The position numbers and the translations under genes were made by a program. Under the pieces are notes generated by a model. The model did no database searches and had not been told where the DNA came from. It saw only the letters and a list, made by a program, of their open reading frames with translations. Of a stretch of 64,000 nt of DNA, positions 11,607-22,212 are shown piece by piece; position 1 is the first letter of the stretch; every line of letters starts with the position of its first letter. Location: assembly GCA_030737835.1 (NCBI GenBank), contig JAUJYN010000012.1:8865003-8929002 (forward strand), in the 5' to 3' direction. This stretch comes from Acorus gramineus. Its lineage: Eukaryota > Streptophyta > Magnoliopsida > Acorales > Acoraceae.

Positions 11607-13205
11607 CTAGTGACCATTCACCACCACATTCTTGTTCACATAGTCCCGCACATCCTCAATCAACATTGTCATGTTCACATAAGACGATCCACCAACCTCC
11701 ATTGCCTTCTTTGCCATCTCCCCAACCTCTCCCACTCTCCTCCTCCTTCGCTCCCCTTCCTCTCCTCCATCCATCACCCTCTCCAAAGCCACCCCAATCT
11801 CCTTCCTCCCCACCAAAACCTCCTCTCCCAATCCCATCTGAACCTCTATTCCCACCCTCACCCCAACCTTCAACACCTCGACTATGAGTTTCTCATTGAT
11901 GAACTGCTCCGCAAAGTGCGGCCACGTCACCATCGGCACGCCTGCGCACAATGCCTCAATCGTCGAATTCCACCCACAATGCGTCACAAACCCACCCACC
12001 GCCGCGTGCGACAGTATCGCCACCTGCGGAGCCCACCCCACTATCACCAACCAATCCAATCCTTCCCCGAACCGCGACACCCACAACTCAATCTCCTCCG
12101 ACCCCTCCTTCCCCTGTTTGATGACCCACACCACCGGTCGCCCCAAAACCTTCATCGCCTCCCCGATCTCCATCGCTTGTCGAAGTCCGAGCCTCGCAAG
12201 GGTGCCGAAGCTCACATAGACAACGGACCCAGGCTCATGCGAGTCCAGCCAACTCAAACACTTGTCTTGATCGATGGACGACTTGTTCCCTCTCTCCGCT
12301 TGGACTCCCCCCTCGCACAGAGAGAGCGGACCGACATTGTAGGCCTTCTTCCCTATCAGCTTCTCGTACGTCTCGATGAACTTTGCCTCCAATTCATCGA
12401 AGCTATTGATAACCACACCGCACGAGTCTGCGTCGGCCTTCACAATGCGCGCCTCATATTCCGCGATTCCCACACTTGACAGCGACACCGGGAGCTGCCC
12501 CCTCTTCATCTCCAGCCCGCAAGGCACGTCGGGTATTACCACCATCTCCTCATCCGGCCCCTCCGACCTGTGGCAGCGCAGGCTCTCCATGACGATGAGC
12601 GAGTAACTGCAGGTGCCGTGGAAGACCAACCTTTGGTGGAAATTTTTCATATCAGTATGTATTGATTTGAATCCCCGCAGCACATGTTTTGATAGATGAC
12701 ATTAAAATCTTCCATTAATTAAAATATCATTGACAGAATTCTCGTCAATGCATTTTAACAAACACTACAATTCCATGATATGAAATTTTTTCAACCTTGG
12801 AATCCCCAGCCCCTGCGCGACGTCCAGGGTCCACGGCAAGAACATGTCGGAGACCACGCACGTCGGGGGAGGGAAATCGCGGTCCGCGCTCAAGAACCGC
12901 TCGAGCGGCTGTTTCAGGAGCTCTGTCGAGGGAAGCATGGCGAGGCTCTCGGAGCGTTCCAGGATGCTCGCCTCTGCGCACGGGAAGCGGAGCTCGACGA
13001 GGCGGATGGGGAGGCCGGAACAACGCGAGGCGCGGTCGATCGCGGGACGGACACGTGAGGCGTTGAGGGGGGTTGTGATGAGGCTGACATAGACGCCGCG
13101 CTGCGCGAAGAGGCGGGCCATGTCGACCATGGGGATCAAGTGGCCCTGCGCCATGAGTGGGCACAGGAGGAAGTGTTGTTGCTCTCTGTGGTTTGGAGTC
13201 TCCAT
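11607..13205 (-). CDS. UDP-glycosyltransferase, UGT73 family (copy 2)
   Basis: Two exons on the minus strand, 13205-12796 and 12630-11607, separated by a 165-bp GT-AG intron in the same position and phase as copy 1, encode 477 aa. His22 and Asp120 fit the catalytic dyad, and the 44-residue PSPG box spans Trp336-Gln379. Relative to copy 1, exon 1 is 33 bp shorter in the acceptor-contact region after PCAE. The PSPG box differs at a few sites (for example HAAVGG, STIEAL, HFAEQ), and the C terminus is extended to NGH. The protein is otherwise very similar, so the pair arose by duplication. The gene looks intact. The differences near the acceptor loop could change substrate choice, which is inference. 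It converges on copy 1 with the chloroplast-protein gene between. Confidence 0.93.
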
Positions 13206-13267
13206 GACTTCTTAGAGTTGAAGATTTTAGTGAATGATGAACAGTCTTCTTGGCTTATGAGAGTGAA

Positions 13268-13307
13268 TTTTTTTATGAAGGAAAGGTGAGGAGGTGACGT
13301 GAATGTG
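13268..13307 (-). promoter_or_regulatory. UGT73 gene 2 promoter: conserved ACGT element and TATA-like box
   Basis: The complement of 13293-13307 reads CACATTCACGTCACC, identical to the element upstream of UGT copy 1 and at a similar distance from the ATG. A TATA-like CATAAAAA near 13268-13277 aligns with the TATATAA of copy 1. Confidence 0.55.
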
Positions 13308-14173
13308 TGTGATGTTGGAGACATGGATGAAAAATTAAAGATAAGGATTAATATCTATTATTTTATTTAGTAGTTATTGTGATTATTATTATTTTGATTA
13401 TTTGTTAGGAGTGGGAGGTATTTTATTTTTATCATAATCTCTCATTTAAAGTGGTCTATACATAAGACGTGTTGAGGAGTACACGTGTACGGGGCGATTA
13501 TTGTCTTAAAAACATAGAGTCTAACTCTAGCCTCGACCTTCATCAGAAAAGAACGGATTCATCAGTACAATTGATCTTCTTCCTTATGTTTTCTATATTG
13601 TATTACTATTCGTTTATATATATATATGCTGTTTTGTAAACATAACCCATACTCCATTTGCTAACATCACTTGCCTCCACCAAATTTTTTTTTTTCAGTA
13701 AAATTTTGGGCATTTCAAGTTCAAAAGAAATTTAGAATAGACAATGTCCGAAGTGGAGATGAGGGGAGTAAAATGAAATAAAAGAAAATATAAGAAAAAA
13801 CAAGACCGCGTATAGAGAAATGAGGAAAGATGTAGAAAAAGTTTCTACCTCTCATCGCCTGACGCGGTGTCCCTTAAAATTAGTCTACACCAATTCTTGT
13901 TGTAGTCTGTCCTCGAATTAATTATATATGATATTTTAGTACTTTAATTTTCTCTAATTTTTGTATTTGATCGCCCTTGCGTTGCGCACTGAAACGGATA
14001 TCTGCTCTAAACCAATTGTTGCAGAATATTTTAGTACTTTTCACCTCCGCCGCAGCTCTATTGGTTCAAGGGATCATATCCCTTAATCATTTTTTTTATT
14101 AGTAAGTATTTTTTTGGTCAAATTTGTCTATATTAGTAGGCGACAAGACTTGAACCCAGGTTCCCTTGAGGTA
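13308..14173. other. Upstream flank of UGT copy 2, no gene
   Basis: AT-rich. I see no coding exon, RNA gene or matched terminal repeats. It separates the intact UGT copy from the broken remnants. Confidence 0.5.
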
Positions 14174-14285
14174 AGATAACCCACCAACCTCCATTGTCTT
14201 CTTTGCCATCTCGTTGAGTTCTCTCGCTCTCTTCCTCTTCTATTCCATCCATCACCCTCTCCACGACTCTCTTCCCACCAGCTTG
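14174..14285 (-). pseudogene. UGT73 3'-exon remnant
   Basis: On the minus strand this stretch matches the last part of UGT exon 2, the segment encoding the Glu/Arg-rich helix and MAKKAMEVGG region just before the C terminus. The frame shifts partway through (VERVMDG is legible, then a different frame is needed). No PSPG box accompanies it, so it is a fragment. Confidence 0.7.
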
Positions 14286-14979
14286 AGGGGAAATTACAAT
14301 AAAAGTTGGAGGGATAAAAAATAACGAATTGGATCCAGGTCGCACGACACGATCCATCCCCTCCGCTTTTTTCAACGGGTTCCGCTTGGTTGCCGGTGAT
14401 CCTCCCCCTCAAACATCGTGGAAAAGGGTTGGGGTGACCTGTAGATGACTTTCTGATGCTCAAGTCAGCCGATGAACAATTTGGGGTTTTGTAAAAAAAT
14501 ATTTCTCGTATATCTTCATAGGGAGAATTGGTGGTGCCTTAAAATCAATGGTGGATCTCCCTCTCATTCGATGGATAGAGAGGGATCCTGAATTTCAAGG
14601 ATCAAATATATGTATATTCAAATATTTGCAGAATCAGTCATTGATTCTCCTAATCAAATACACATATATTGTTGGAATTTTTGTGATCAATTAATGATGG
14701 CTCTCAATTTAATATTTATTATTATGATTTGGGAATAAGTTAATGATCCAAATCTAATATATATTTTGTTAGGAATCAGTAAATTAATAATTGATTATCC
14801 TGTAATCAAAGATTTAATGGTAAATACTAACTTGAAATTTGCTGGTCGCAGATACCGAGAGTTTGACTCGCCGGATCCATGTTTGGTGGGCCATCTGAGT
14901 CGTAAGCCCTCTCTATTTGGGTCTTGGACTACGAAATCTACATCACACATGCAATGCAACTGCGTGTAACAGCGCTCAT
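14286..14979. other. Sequence between UGT remnants
   Basis: 14286-14420 is moderately GC-rich but does not match the intact UGT copies in any frame I could read. The rest is AT-rich with no recognisable feature. Confidence 0.4.
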
Positions 14980-15107
14980 TATCTATCTATAAACAATTGG
15001 AAGTACAGCCCCAACCATCTCAAGCTACATCACAAACGCACTGCTAAACAATCCCACAAAAATCAAAGACACAAATTTAAAACAAGGCCAACACACATAC
15101 ACGTCGT
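14980..15107 (+). repeat. Displaced copy of the UGT73 promoter region
   Basis: From the CAATTGGAAG motif to the CACGTC motif this stretch follows the region 2260-2388 upstream of UGT copy 1 with few changes, in the same plus orientation. It is not followed by exon 1 but by an inverted piece of exon 2, so it cannot drive a normal UGT gene. Confidence 0.75.
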
Positions 15108-15109
15108 CA

Positions 15110-15290
15110 GCGGGATAGGATCGTTTTCACCGTTCGCCCTTCGAAGTCCGCGAGTCCCACGCGCGACAGTGACACTGGGAGATGCCCCCTCTTCTTCTCC
15201 GTCCCGCAAGGCATGTCTGGTATCATGACTGTCTTGCAACACATGCCGTGGAAGAAACCTTCGGGTGAAAAATTATCATATCAATACATA
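15110..15290 (-). pseudogene. UGT73 exon 2 5'-end remnant, inverted
   Basis: The minus strand reads intron end, then a FHG-like acceptor junction, then MIPDMPCGTEKKRGHLPVSL and VGLADFEGRTVKT, equivalent to the start of UGT exon 2. About 70 bp between the FHG codons and the IPDMPC codons are missing, which removes the CSYSLIVMES segment. The rest of the exon is absent. It abuts the displaced promoter copy in opposite orientation. Confidence 0.75.
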
Positions 15291-15307
15291 GTTATGAGAA
15301 TTCCATC

Positions 15308-16169
15308 CAGGGATGGATCCAGATAATATTTTAGAGTGGGCTACATAACCTATATTAAATATTTATATGAAAGATTTTTTGTTTTTATATTTGATGTAAT
15401 ACATTATATATCAAATAATGTGAAATTCAAAAAACATATACATGTGAAACAAAAGAAAAGAATGAAATGTAATTAAAGTTCAATACTTTATTTTGTAAGA
15501 ATAAAAATGAGATATAAACTCATCCTACACTTTATATTAACAAATTTTATAGCTAAAATAACTAAATATGTTGTCATAAAAATAGGAAGAGTTTTTAGAA
15601 AAATAAGAATAGTTGTTTTATGGATATAAATGTTTCTTTATTGTTCAATTGACATTTAAATTAATTCTTAAGATATTTTTTAATTTTAAAATTTAGAATT
15701 GTTAAAATTTATAATAAGATTGAGGCTGCGTTTGCAAAACTAATTTTAGGCAAAAGTTGGATTTAAAGATGATTTTGTAAGAAGCCGTCAATTTACAGCT
15801 TCTAGAAAACTCAAGTTTTGGGCACTCTTTCACAAAAAGATGTCTGCATCTCTTGGCCCCAATTTTCTTTTGTTTGGAAATTGGTTTTAGAAAAGCAGCT
15901 TCTTACAAACCTAAAAGCTGTCCAAACCTATTTCCAAACGGGCCAAAGTTTGTTTTAGTTTGTTAGATTGAGATCCAGTTTGTTATGATACTATTTGATT
16001 TGTTATTAATTTGCTAGATTGATATCTAGTTTGTTAGGAATATGTTTTATGTATAAAATGTAATTTATATAATATTAATTATAAATATTATAATATATAT
16101 CATTAAATAATATTAAAAAAATACAAAATCTAGGTTGGGCTACACAACCAACTCATACGTCCGCCTCTA
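15308..16169. mobile_element. hAT-like non-autonomous element with perfect 8-bp TSD
   Basis: The 8-mer ATTCCATC flanks the element at 15300-15307 and 16170-16177. Terminal parts read CAGGGATGGATCCAG at the left and the complement of CGTCCGCCTCTA at the right, with GGGCTACATAACC and GGGCTACACAACC motifs just inside both ends. There is no transposase coding. A smaller inverted-repeat element is nested inside. The left edge is only 17 bp from the UGT remnant. Confidence 0.8.
15723..15952. mobile_element. Nested MITE-like inverted repeat
   Basis: Ends resemble the common plant MITE termini GGCTGCGTTTGC and the complement of CCAAACGGGCC. Inner segments (TTTTGTAAGAAGC and GCTTCTTACAAA) are also inverted. 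It lies inside the hAT-like element. I could not define a target duplication. Confidence 0.55.
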
Positions 16170-16177
16170 ATTCCATC

Positions 16178-16967
16178 GGTATCAAGGGAACAGATAAGGT
16201 CTCATGTTAGTTAGTCAATATGATTACCCAACGCGTTCGTGACTGTCAGATCTTATCAACTCATGATATACATATTTAAAATTATTGTGATTAAGATATT
16301 TTATCATTAAATTCTGTTATTAAATGGTAATGATACATATTGATTTTTTATATGCCTATCATGAGGTTCTCAACGCATTTCATTAGATAAAGACTCCGTT
16401 TTTTTCTCAGACAAAGACTTGTTTTTTCCTCTTTATGTATGGTAAATTTTGATTTTTGAGCTCAACTAATAGGTCTCATCCCAAGCTCCATGAGGTGGCA
16501 AGAAATTCTCCATTTACCCTTAATGGTCATATCTGCATTTAATGTGATAACATATCCCGAACTCGTTGGACAATCAAATTGTCCAACTAGCATTGAACCT
16601 AACCCATTTTCAAGTATCATAGAGTTAAAAATCTTTAATTAACTAAAAAATCATGGGAAATTTTTAAAATTAACCTTAACTTAATAATTATTTTTACAAA
16701 TGATCTTTGTCAAAAATAATTTACAAAAATTTGGGGGGCAGGTGAAAGGGTGGCCGATAGCTAAAAAAATTTGGGGGCCAGTAGGCCCATTGAGGCTAGG
16801 GCCTGGGTCTGATTTATTTGTTCTGGGCCAGGGCTCGTTGGCCAGACGGGCCCGTGGGCTTAAGCCCACGGGCCGGGCTTGGGCCCTGATTTCACGGGTT
16901 GGGTCGGGTCTGACGCCTAGTTATTTTGTTGTTCTCTAGTTTGTTGAGTGACTGGTGTTGTTACAAT
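16178..16967. other. Intergenic region with GC-rich block
   Basis: AT-rich to about 16730, then a GGCCC-rich block (16735-16920) containing a 26-bp palindrome. The composition resembles the GC-skewed hAT-like elements nearby, but I could not find matching ends or a target duplication. Confidence 0.45.
16849..16874. repeat. 26-bp perfect palindrome
   Basis: The 13-mer GGCCCGTGGGCTT is followed directly by its exact complement, centred between 16861 and 16862. It lies in the GGCCC-rich block upstream of the first GC-skewed hAT-like element. Confidence 0.9.
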
Positions 16968-17434
16968 TAGGGGTGGTAAACGAGTCGAGCTTTGATCTAC
17001 TCAGGCTCGGCTCGGGAACGAGCTTCATTTTGTGTTCAAGCTCGGCTCGTTGGGCTCGTGAAAAGCTCGGCTCGTTGGGCTCGTGAAAAGCTCGGCTCGG
17101 CTCGTTTGTTAAACAAGCCAAGCTGAAGCTCGAACCAAGGCTCGGCTCGGGCTCGTTTAGCTAAAAAAAAATCTTGTTTAGCATTTGAGAAGTCACATTT
17201 CACAAATCACAACACCTTATACATGTGAAAGTAACATAAGCTCGGGCTTGGGCTCTGCTCGTTTCCTTTTTTTCTGTTAAGTAAACGAGCTCGTCTAGGC
17301 TCGAGCTCGGCTCTGCTCGTTTACAAACCGAGCTTTAAAAATTGTTCAAGCTCGGCCTGTTTGTCTAATCGAAAGAACATGAACGAGCTTTAATCGAACC
17401 GAGCCTGAGCTGTTCGGCTCATTTACCAGCCCTA
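16968..17434. mobile_element. hAT-like MITE rich in CTCGGCTCG motifs
   Basis: 467 bp. The termini TAGGGGTGGTAAACGAG and TAGGGCTGGTAAATGAG are inverted (15 of 17 match). Near-identical 8-mers GTTACAAT (16960-16967) and CTTACAAT (17435-17442) flank it. The interior consists of repeated GCTCGGCTCG and its complement. No protein coding. Confidence 0.8.
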
Positions 17435-17442
17435 CTTACAAT

Positions 17443-18896
17443 GTTATAAACATGTAGTGTCATTTACATTCAGTATTAGACAATTTTACAATCATTTTGT
17501 AAATTGAACACATTTTTTAAAATGCTTATTTCAACAAAAAAAAAAAATGAAGTATTATGTACAAACAGAGTATGCATATGCTGTGTTAAGTGGCTTGGTG
17601 TCTTCAATAATGACTGATGAAATGTCCTGATGTAACGACGCTATTAAAATATTTATCAAAAAAATTACTACAATGTTGAGTGAGGCCATCTCGAGTCTTA
17701 CTCAAATCTATACCTAAATTTCACTCAAAATTTGAGTAAAAGTTTGATTTGATATGATATGTCTCCAACCATCACTTTGTGTTTTACTCAAATCTTTTAA
17801 AAAATTCACATCTTCTTCTAATTATTTCCTATAAACTTTTTCAAAATCCTTCAAAGTCCTTTCCCCAAACATTTTTACTACTCATTTTTTCTTCCCTTTA
17901 AGATATTTAAATTTAAAAATTATTATCATCCAATTTTTTTTCAAAAAAGATAAAAATAATTTATTTTTATTGGAATAAAAATAAGAAGTTAAAAACAAAG
18001 ATGAAGACTTAAAAAAGAAGACCATTTTTTTTTTTTTAGATTTCAAGAGATGGTGAAAATTTTGGGGGGTGAAAAGACATCCAATATAATTCAACTAAAT
18101 GTAAAGTTGAAGGGAAAAAAAATCATATTGGAAGAAAATGTGAAGATAAAGGAAAAAAAAGAGATATTAAAAATTTGGATAAAGATTTGAGTCTCCCTTG
18201 ATTTGGGTAAAGATTTGAATAAAAACTTTATTTAGTATGTGTATGGGTAAATAGTTGGAGAGGGTTTTAGGTGACTTTTACTCAAATTTAAATTTGAATA
18301 AAGGTTTAGGTATATGATTGGAGATGCTCTAACATGCATCTAAAAAATACACATGCATGTGAGGGCATAAGTGTCATTATTTTTATTGAGATATACTCAT
18401 AGAATCTATATTATTAATCAAAAGTATTTTCAACTTCATCACACTGAGAATTTTTAAAATATATATATTAAATGAATGGTAGTGATCGTGCCATATCATC
18501 ATTTTTTTGTTATTATTTTTTATTAGATTTAAGTTGAGATAATCATAGAATATGGGTGTTAAATAGCTAATTTTTGGGTCAAGTATAAGTTTCAATATTT
18601 GATGTCACTTTCACCGTAAAATAATCATTTTATGGAAAAACATATTTCACAGTTATAAGTATATATCGGAAATCTATTTTAAGCTAACTATTGACCACCC
18701 CAATCCGAGTTCTACTTAAAAAATTATGAATTTTTAAAAAATTTCAAAAATAATTTAATTCTTGGTTTTTTTTTATCTGTACATAAATTTGATAATATCA
18801 TTCATATCCAACAAATAAACATGTTTTTTATATATACTTCTAAAAAATTATATTTTAACAAAATATCTCTGATGATTTATTATTTATAATAATATC
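17443..18896. other. AT-rich intergenic region
   Basis: No gene is recognisable. At about 17690-18330 similar phrases recur in opposite orientation (ACTCAAATCTATACCTAAATTT at the left, AAATTTGAATAAAGGTTTAGGTATA at the right), suggesting another degenerate inverted-repeat element of roughly 650 bp without a clear target duplication. Confidence 0.45.
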
Positions 18897-18904
18897 ATTC
18901 TAGA

Positions 18905-19432
18905 TAGGGGTATGACTTAGGCGGGTTGGGTTGAGTTGGAGCTCAACCCGAACCCAACTTGATATTAGAGAAACTCCAACACAACCCGACCCTCAGGTTT
19001 GAGAAGCTTAACTCGAATCTAACCCGTCGAGTTTTGTTCGGGTACGGGTTGGGTTCGGGTTGAGTTTTTTGGGTTCGGGTTTGATTTAAAAAAATTTAAA
19101 TAATTAAAACTTTGCAATAGTCAGTTGTCCACGTAACAAAAATAAAAAAGATGAAAATGAGGAACAATTTTATTTAGAGAATAAATATATGAAAACTGTA
19201 TAGAATTGAAAGATTCTATATAAAAATATATTATACGATTCAAATTTTATCATAAAAATTAAAAAACTATAATTTTACTTAGAACATTTTACTTAGATAT
19301 GAAAATTTCGAGTTCGTGTTGATTCAAGTTGCTTAGGTTCAAGCTCAGGTTGAACCCGAACGCTAAAACCCTAAACAAAACCCACACAAATTTCGAGTTG
19401 GATTGGATTCAACTATCCAAGCTGTACATCTA
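18905..19432. mobile_element. hAT-like MITE rich in GGGTTGGGTT/AACCCGAACC motifs
   Basis: 528 bp. The left end TAGGGGTATGAC and the complement of the right end GCTGTACATCTA share the TAGRKGTA pattern. The flanking 8-mers ATTCTAGA (18897-18904) and ATTCTAAA (19433-19440) match at 7 of 8. Terminal zones carry repeated Gly/Pro-codon-like GGGTTCGGGTT and AACCCGAACCC strings. The centre is AT-rich. Confidence 0.7.
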
Positions 19433-19440
19433 ATTCTAAA

Positions 19441-20458
19441 TGATTTAAATTGTACATGAACATCATTTTTTTTTATCCATTTGAGCTATATTGTTGGTTT
19501 TTTTGAGTTTCAAATGAGGGAGTTTTATAGTATAAGGCTGATGGATGGGTATATATGCAAAAAAAATTATTTTTAGTTGTAACATATCTTTTTTATATTT
19601 CATTTTAATTTTACAAATGATTTATTCAATCATTATTAAAATTTTCATTATATTATTTATGTATATATAACATGACATATTATATCATATATAAATAGAT
19701 TTAAAAAATTAAAAATATTGGTTATGGACAGCTTTTTCAAAATAATTTTTTTATTTACATGCACATCATGTATGGAGAAAGACTAGTTCAACACTGAGTG
19801 AATTTTATTCAAGTGGGGACAAAGTGTAAGATGGAAATGTTACGACCAGGGAATTTTCCTGTAAAATTTTTTCTTATATTCACATATTTTAAAAAAATAT
19901 ATACTTAGGAGATATGCACTCCAATGAATTAAATACATATCTTTTTATATTAGAGAAAGTATATACTTAATCAGAACAAGAACCGGATCCAGTTAGGATA
20001 TCTTTTTATATTAGACAGAGTATATACTTAATTGACATATTTTTCAAAAAAACATTGTATAGTGGAACCTATATCTAATAATTGATTGAGCAGTTCAATT
20101 CATAAGATATGTAGTTCGATTTATAGGTTGTGTAGTTCGATACTAATGAATTGACCGGACCTGGTCCTGACTGAATTCGGACCCCGAATTAGAGGTGTAC
20201 AAAAATTTTGTTATAATTGTAGATGTAAAAAATATTTTAATGTAATTAGTTATATAAAGGAAAAGTTGAATCTAGGACTTGAATTTTTTAGTTCAATTCA
20301 TGTGTGCTGTAGTTAAATTTATTAGTAATTCAGTTCAATTTAAAATTTATTCAACTTGATATATTTATTATTCAATTCAATTAAGCAGTGTCATTTTAAA
20401 TTTGAGACCTCGACAAATATTTCATTTACTTATTAAAATAATGATTAGTTGTAACTAT
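19441..20458. other. AT-rich region with a copy of a dispersed MITE family
   Basis: About 19890-20050 carries the ACTCCAATGAATTAAATACAT and AGTATATACTTAAT phrases shared with copies in the STRAP and E3-ligase introns. The rest is featureless AT-rich DNA into which the LTR element inserted. Confidence 0.5.
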
Positions 20459-20648
20459 TGTTAGAATAAAGAAAAGGGAATTATTGTTATTATATTAGAG
20501 GAGCCAAAGGGCTCTATTTATAGATACATAGAGGAAACCCTAAAATACAGATAAGGAATCTAGAAAATCTAGGAAACTAATAATAACTAATAATATCACA
20601 ATAATGATAATAAAGATATAATATTATCCTAATAATGATTCTTTAACA
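20459..20648 (-). repeat. 3' LTR of the minus-strand element
   Basis: 190 bp, TG...CA termini, same sequence as 22213-22402. It is the downstream LTR in the minus orientation because the purine tract abuts it. Confidence 0.9.
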
Positions 20649-20657
20649 CCCCCTCCC
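20649..20657 (-). other. Polypurine tract
   Basis: The minus strand reads GGGAGGGGG immediately before the TGTTAAAG start of the downstream LTR, the expected place for plus-strand priming. Confidence 0.75.
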
Positions 20658-20805
20658 AAACTCTGAAAGGTAGAACCCTTAGAGTTTGCACAAAAATGAG
20701 AAGGTGGCGAAGGCTGGCGACAGCACGTGCAGGCGCGGCAGGGGTGCAACAAAGGCACGGTAAGGGCTCTGCAGAGGCGCGTGTGGTGGCCGCAATGCTG
20801 CGAAA

Positions 20806-21190
20806 AGAGAAAGAGCGCACATAGAAGAAGACATGCGTAGTGGGAGCAAGAGAAGTAGCGAGATTGCACGAAGAGCGCGAGAGCGGTCGATGCCGCAAGG
20901 AGATGCGCGGAGGTGTGCAAATCTACGAAAAAAGAGAAAGAGCGCACGTAGAAGAAGACATGCGTAGAGGGAGCAAGAGAAGTAGCTAGATTGCACGAAA
21001 AACGCGAAAGCGGTCGATGCCGCAAGAAGATGCGCGGAGGTGTGCAAATCTGCGAAAAAGAGAAAGAGCGCACGTAGAAGAAGACATGCGTAGTGGGAGC
21101 AAGAGAAGTAGCGAGATTGCACGAAAAACGCGAAAGCGGTCGATGCCGAAAGAAGATGCGCGAAGGTGTGCTAATCTGCGAAAAGAGAAT
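20806..21190. repeat. 126-bp tandem repeat inside the LTR element
   Basis: A unit holding AGAGAAAGAGCGCAC, GAAGAAGACATGCGTAG, AAGAGAAGTAGC and GGTCGATGCCG recurs three times (the shared AGCGCAC ends at 20820, 20947 and 21073), followed by a partial fourth unit. Units differ at a few positions. Period 126-127 is a multiple of three or nearly so, which explains the repetitive open frames seen on the minus strand. Confidence 0.85.
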
Positions 21191-21908
21191 CGTAGAGATC
21201 TCGGATGAAGAAAATAATCACACAGATGCATAGAGAACGAAAATTCGAGCAAAATGGACCCCTGGAACACCTTAATCGGACATCCGAAAAGGAAGTTATG
21301 ACCGATTTAGTGATTTTGAAGTCTCAAGGAGGTGCCGAAGGCGGCCGGAGGCGGCAGAGGGCGGCCGGAGGAGCCGGACGGCTGCCGGAGGCCGCTGATG
21401 TCCTCAGGCGGGGCGGCAGGGCGGCCGGAGAGCGCCGGAGAATTGCCGAAGGGCCGCCGGAAGATTGCCGGAGGCGGCGGAAGGCGGCAGATGGCGGCCG
21501 GAGGCGGCGGCAGGGCGGCCGGAGGCGGCAGAGGGCGGCCGGAGGGCGGATCCGGGTTGCTGGGCCGAGTTCGCGGATCCGGGTCGGATGCCCGGGCCGG
21601 AGACGGGGAGCGCCCGGGTCGGATGCGCGAGATGAACCGGGCAGCTCAAGACAGGCTGGCACCAGTAGATCCCGGGAAATCAGAGCAGGATCAGCGCGCG
21701 TGCGATCCGGGCAGGGCGATCCGGGCAGATCCGGGCGATCCGGGCAGGGCGATCTGGGCGATCCGGGCTGGGCGATCCGGGCTTTCCGGGCAGGGCGCAG
21801 CAGGGCGCGTGCGGCTGGGCTGGTCACCGGGCAGGGCACGGCTGGGCGCGGCAGGGCGGCGCAGCGGCAGGGGCGGCGCCGGCAGCGGCAGGGGCGTCGA
21901 TGGCAGCG

Positions 21909-22051
21909 GCACGACGGCTACGGCAACCGCAAGGGCACGACGGCGACGGCAAGGGCACGACGGCGACGACGACGGCAAGGGCACGACGGCGACGGCAAGG
22001 GCACGACGACAACAGCGACGGCAAGGGCACGACGGCGACGGCAAAGGCCAT
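21909..22051. repeat. GC-rich 20-26-bp repeat array inside the LTR element
   Basis: AAGGGCACGACGGCGACGGC-type units begin at 21931, 21951, 21977, 21998 and 22023. The upstream 21330-21900 is likewise built of CGGCCGGAGGCGGCA and GGGCGATCCGGGCA motifs. The composition contrasts sharply with the rest of the window. Confidence 0.8.
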
Positions 22052-22118
22052 AAGTACCACGAGAGGACAAAGACTAGAATACAACTAGACAGCGGAAGAA
22101 AATATGGGTACTAAAAGT

Positions 22119-22162
22119 CTTCCCCCGCTCCGATTGAAAACTCCCAAATCGGAGCGGGGAAG
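22119..22162 (-). other. Leader hairpin downstream of the primer-binding site
   Basis: CTTCCCCCGCTCCGATT (22119-22135) pairs with AATCGGAGCGGGGAAG (22147-22162), leaving one bulged C and an 11-nt loop. On the minus strand it lies about 40 nt after the primer-binding site, where LTR elements may carry dimerisation or packaging signals. That role is inference. Confidence 0.7.
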
Positions 22163-22199
22163 AAGGAGAAAACTTTTATAGGTCTAGAGTTTCTGAGGT

Positions 22200-22212
22200 G
22201 GCTCTGATACCA
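22200..22212 (-). other. Primer-binding site, tRNA-iMet type
   Basis: The minus strand reads TGGTATCAGAGCC directly after the upstream LTR with no spacer. This is the usual plant initiator-methionine tRNA complement and fixes the element's orientation. Confidence 0.9.

Noticed and set aside
11559..12479. 306-codon plus-strand open frame across UGT copy 2
   Set aside because: It is the antisense of exon 2; its His/Pro-rich composition reflects the GC-rich sense strand, and no family is recognisable.
21205..22114. Long Gly/Arg-rich and Pro/Ala-rich open frames inside the LTR element
   Set aside because: They arise from GC-rich microrepeats in all frames and show no gag, pol or other domain.
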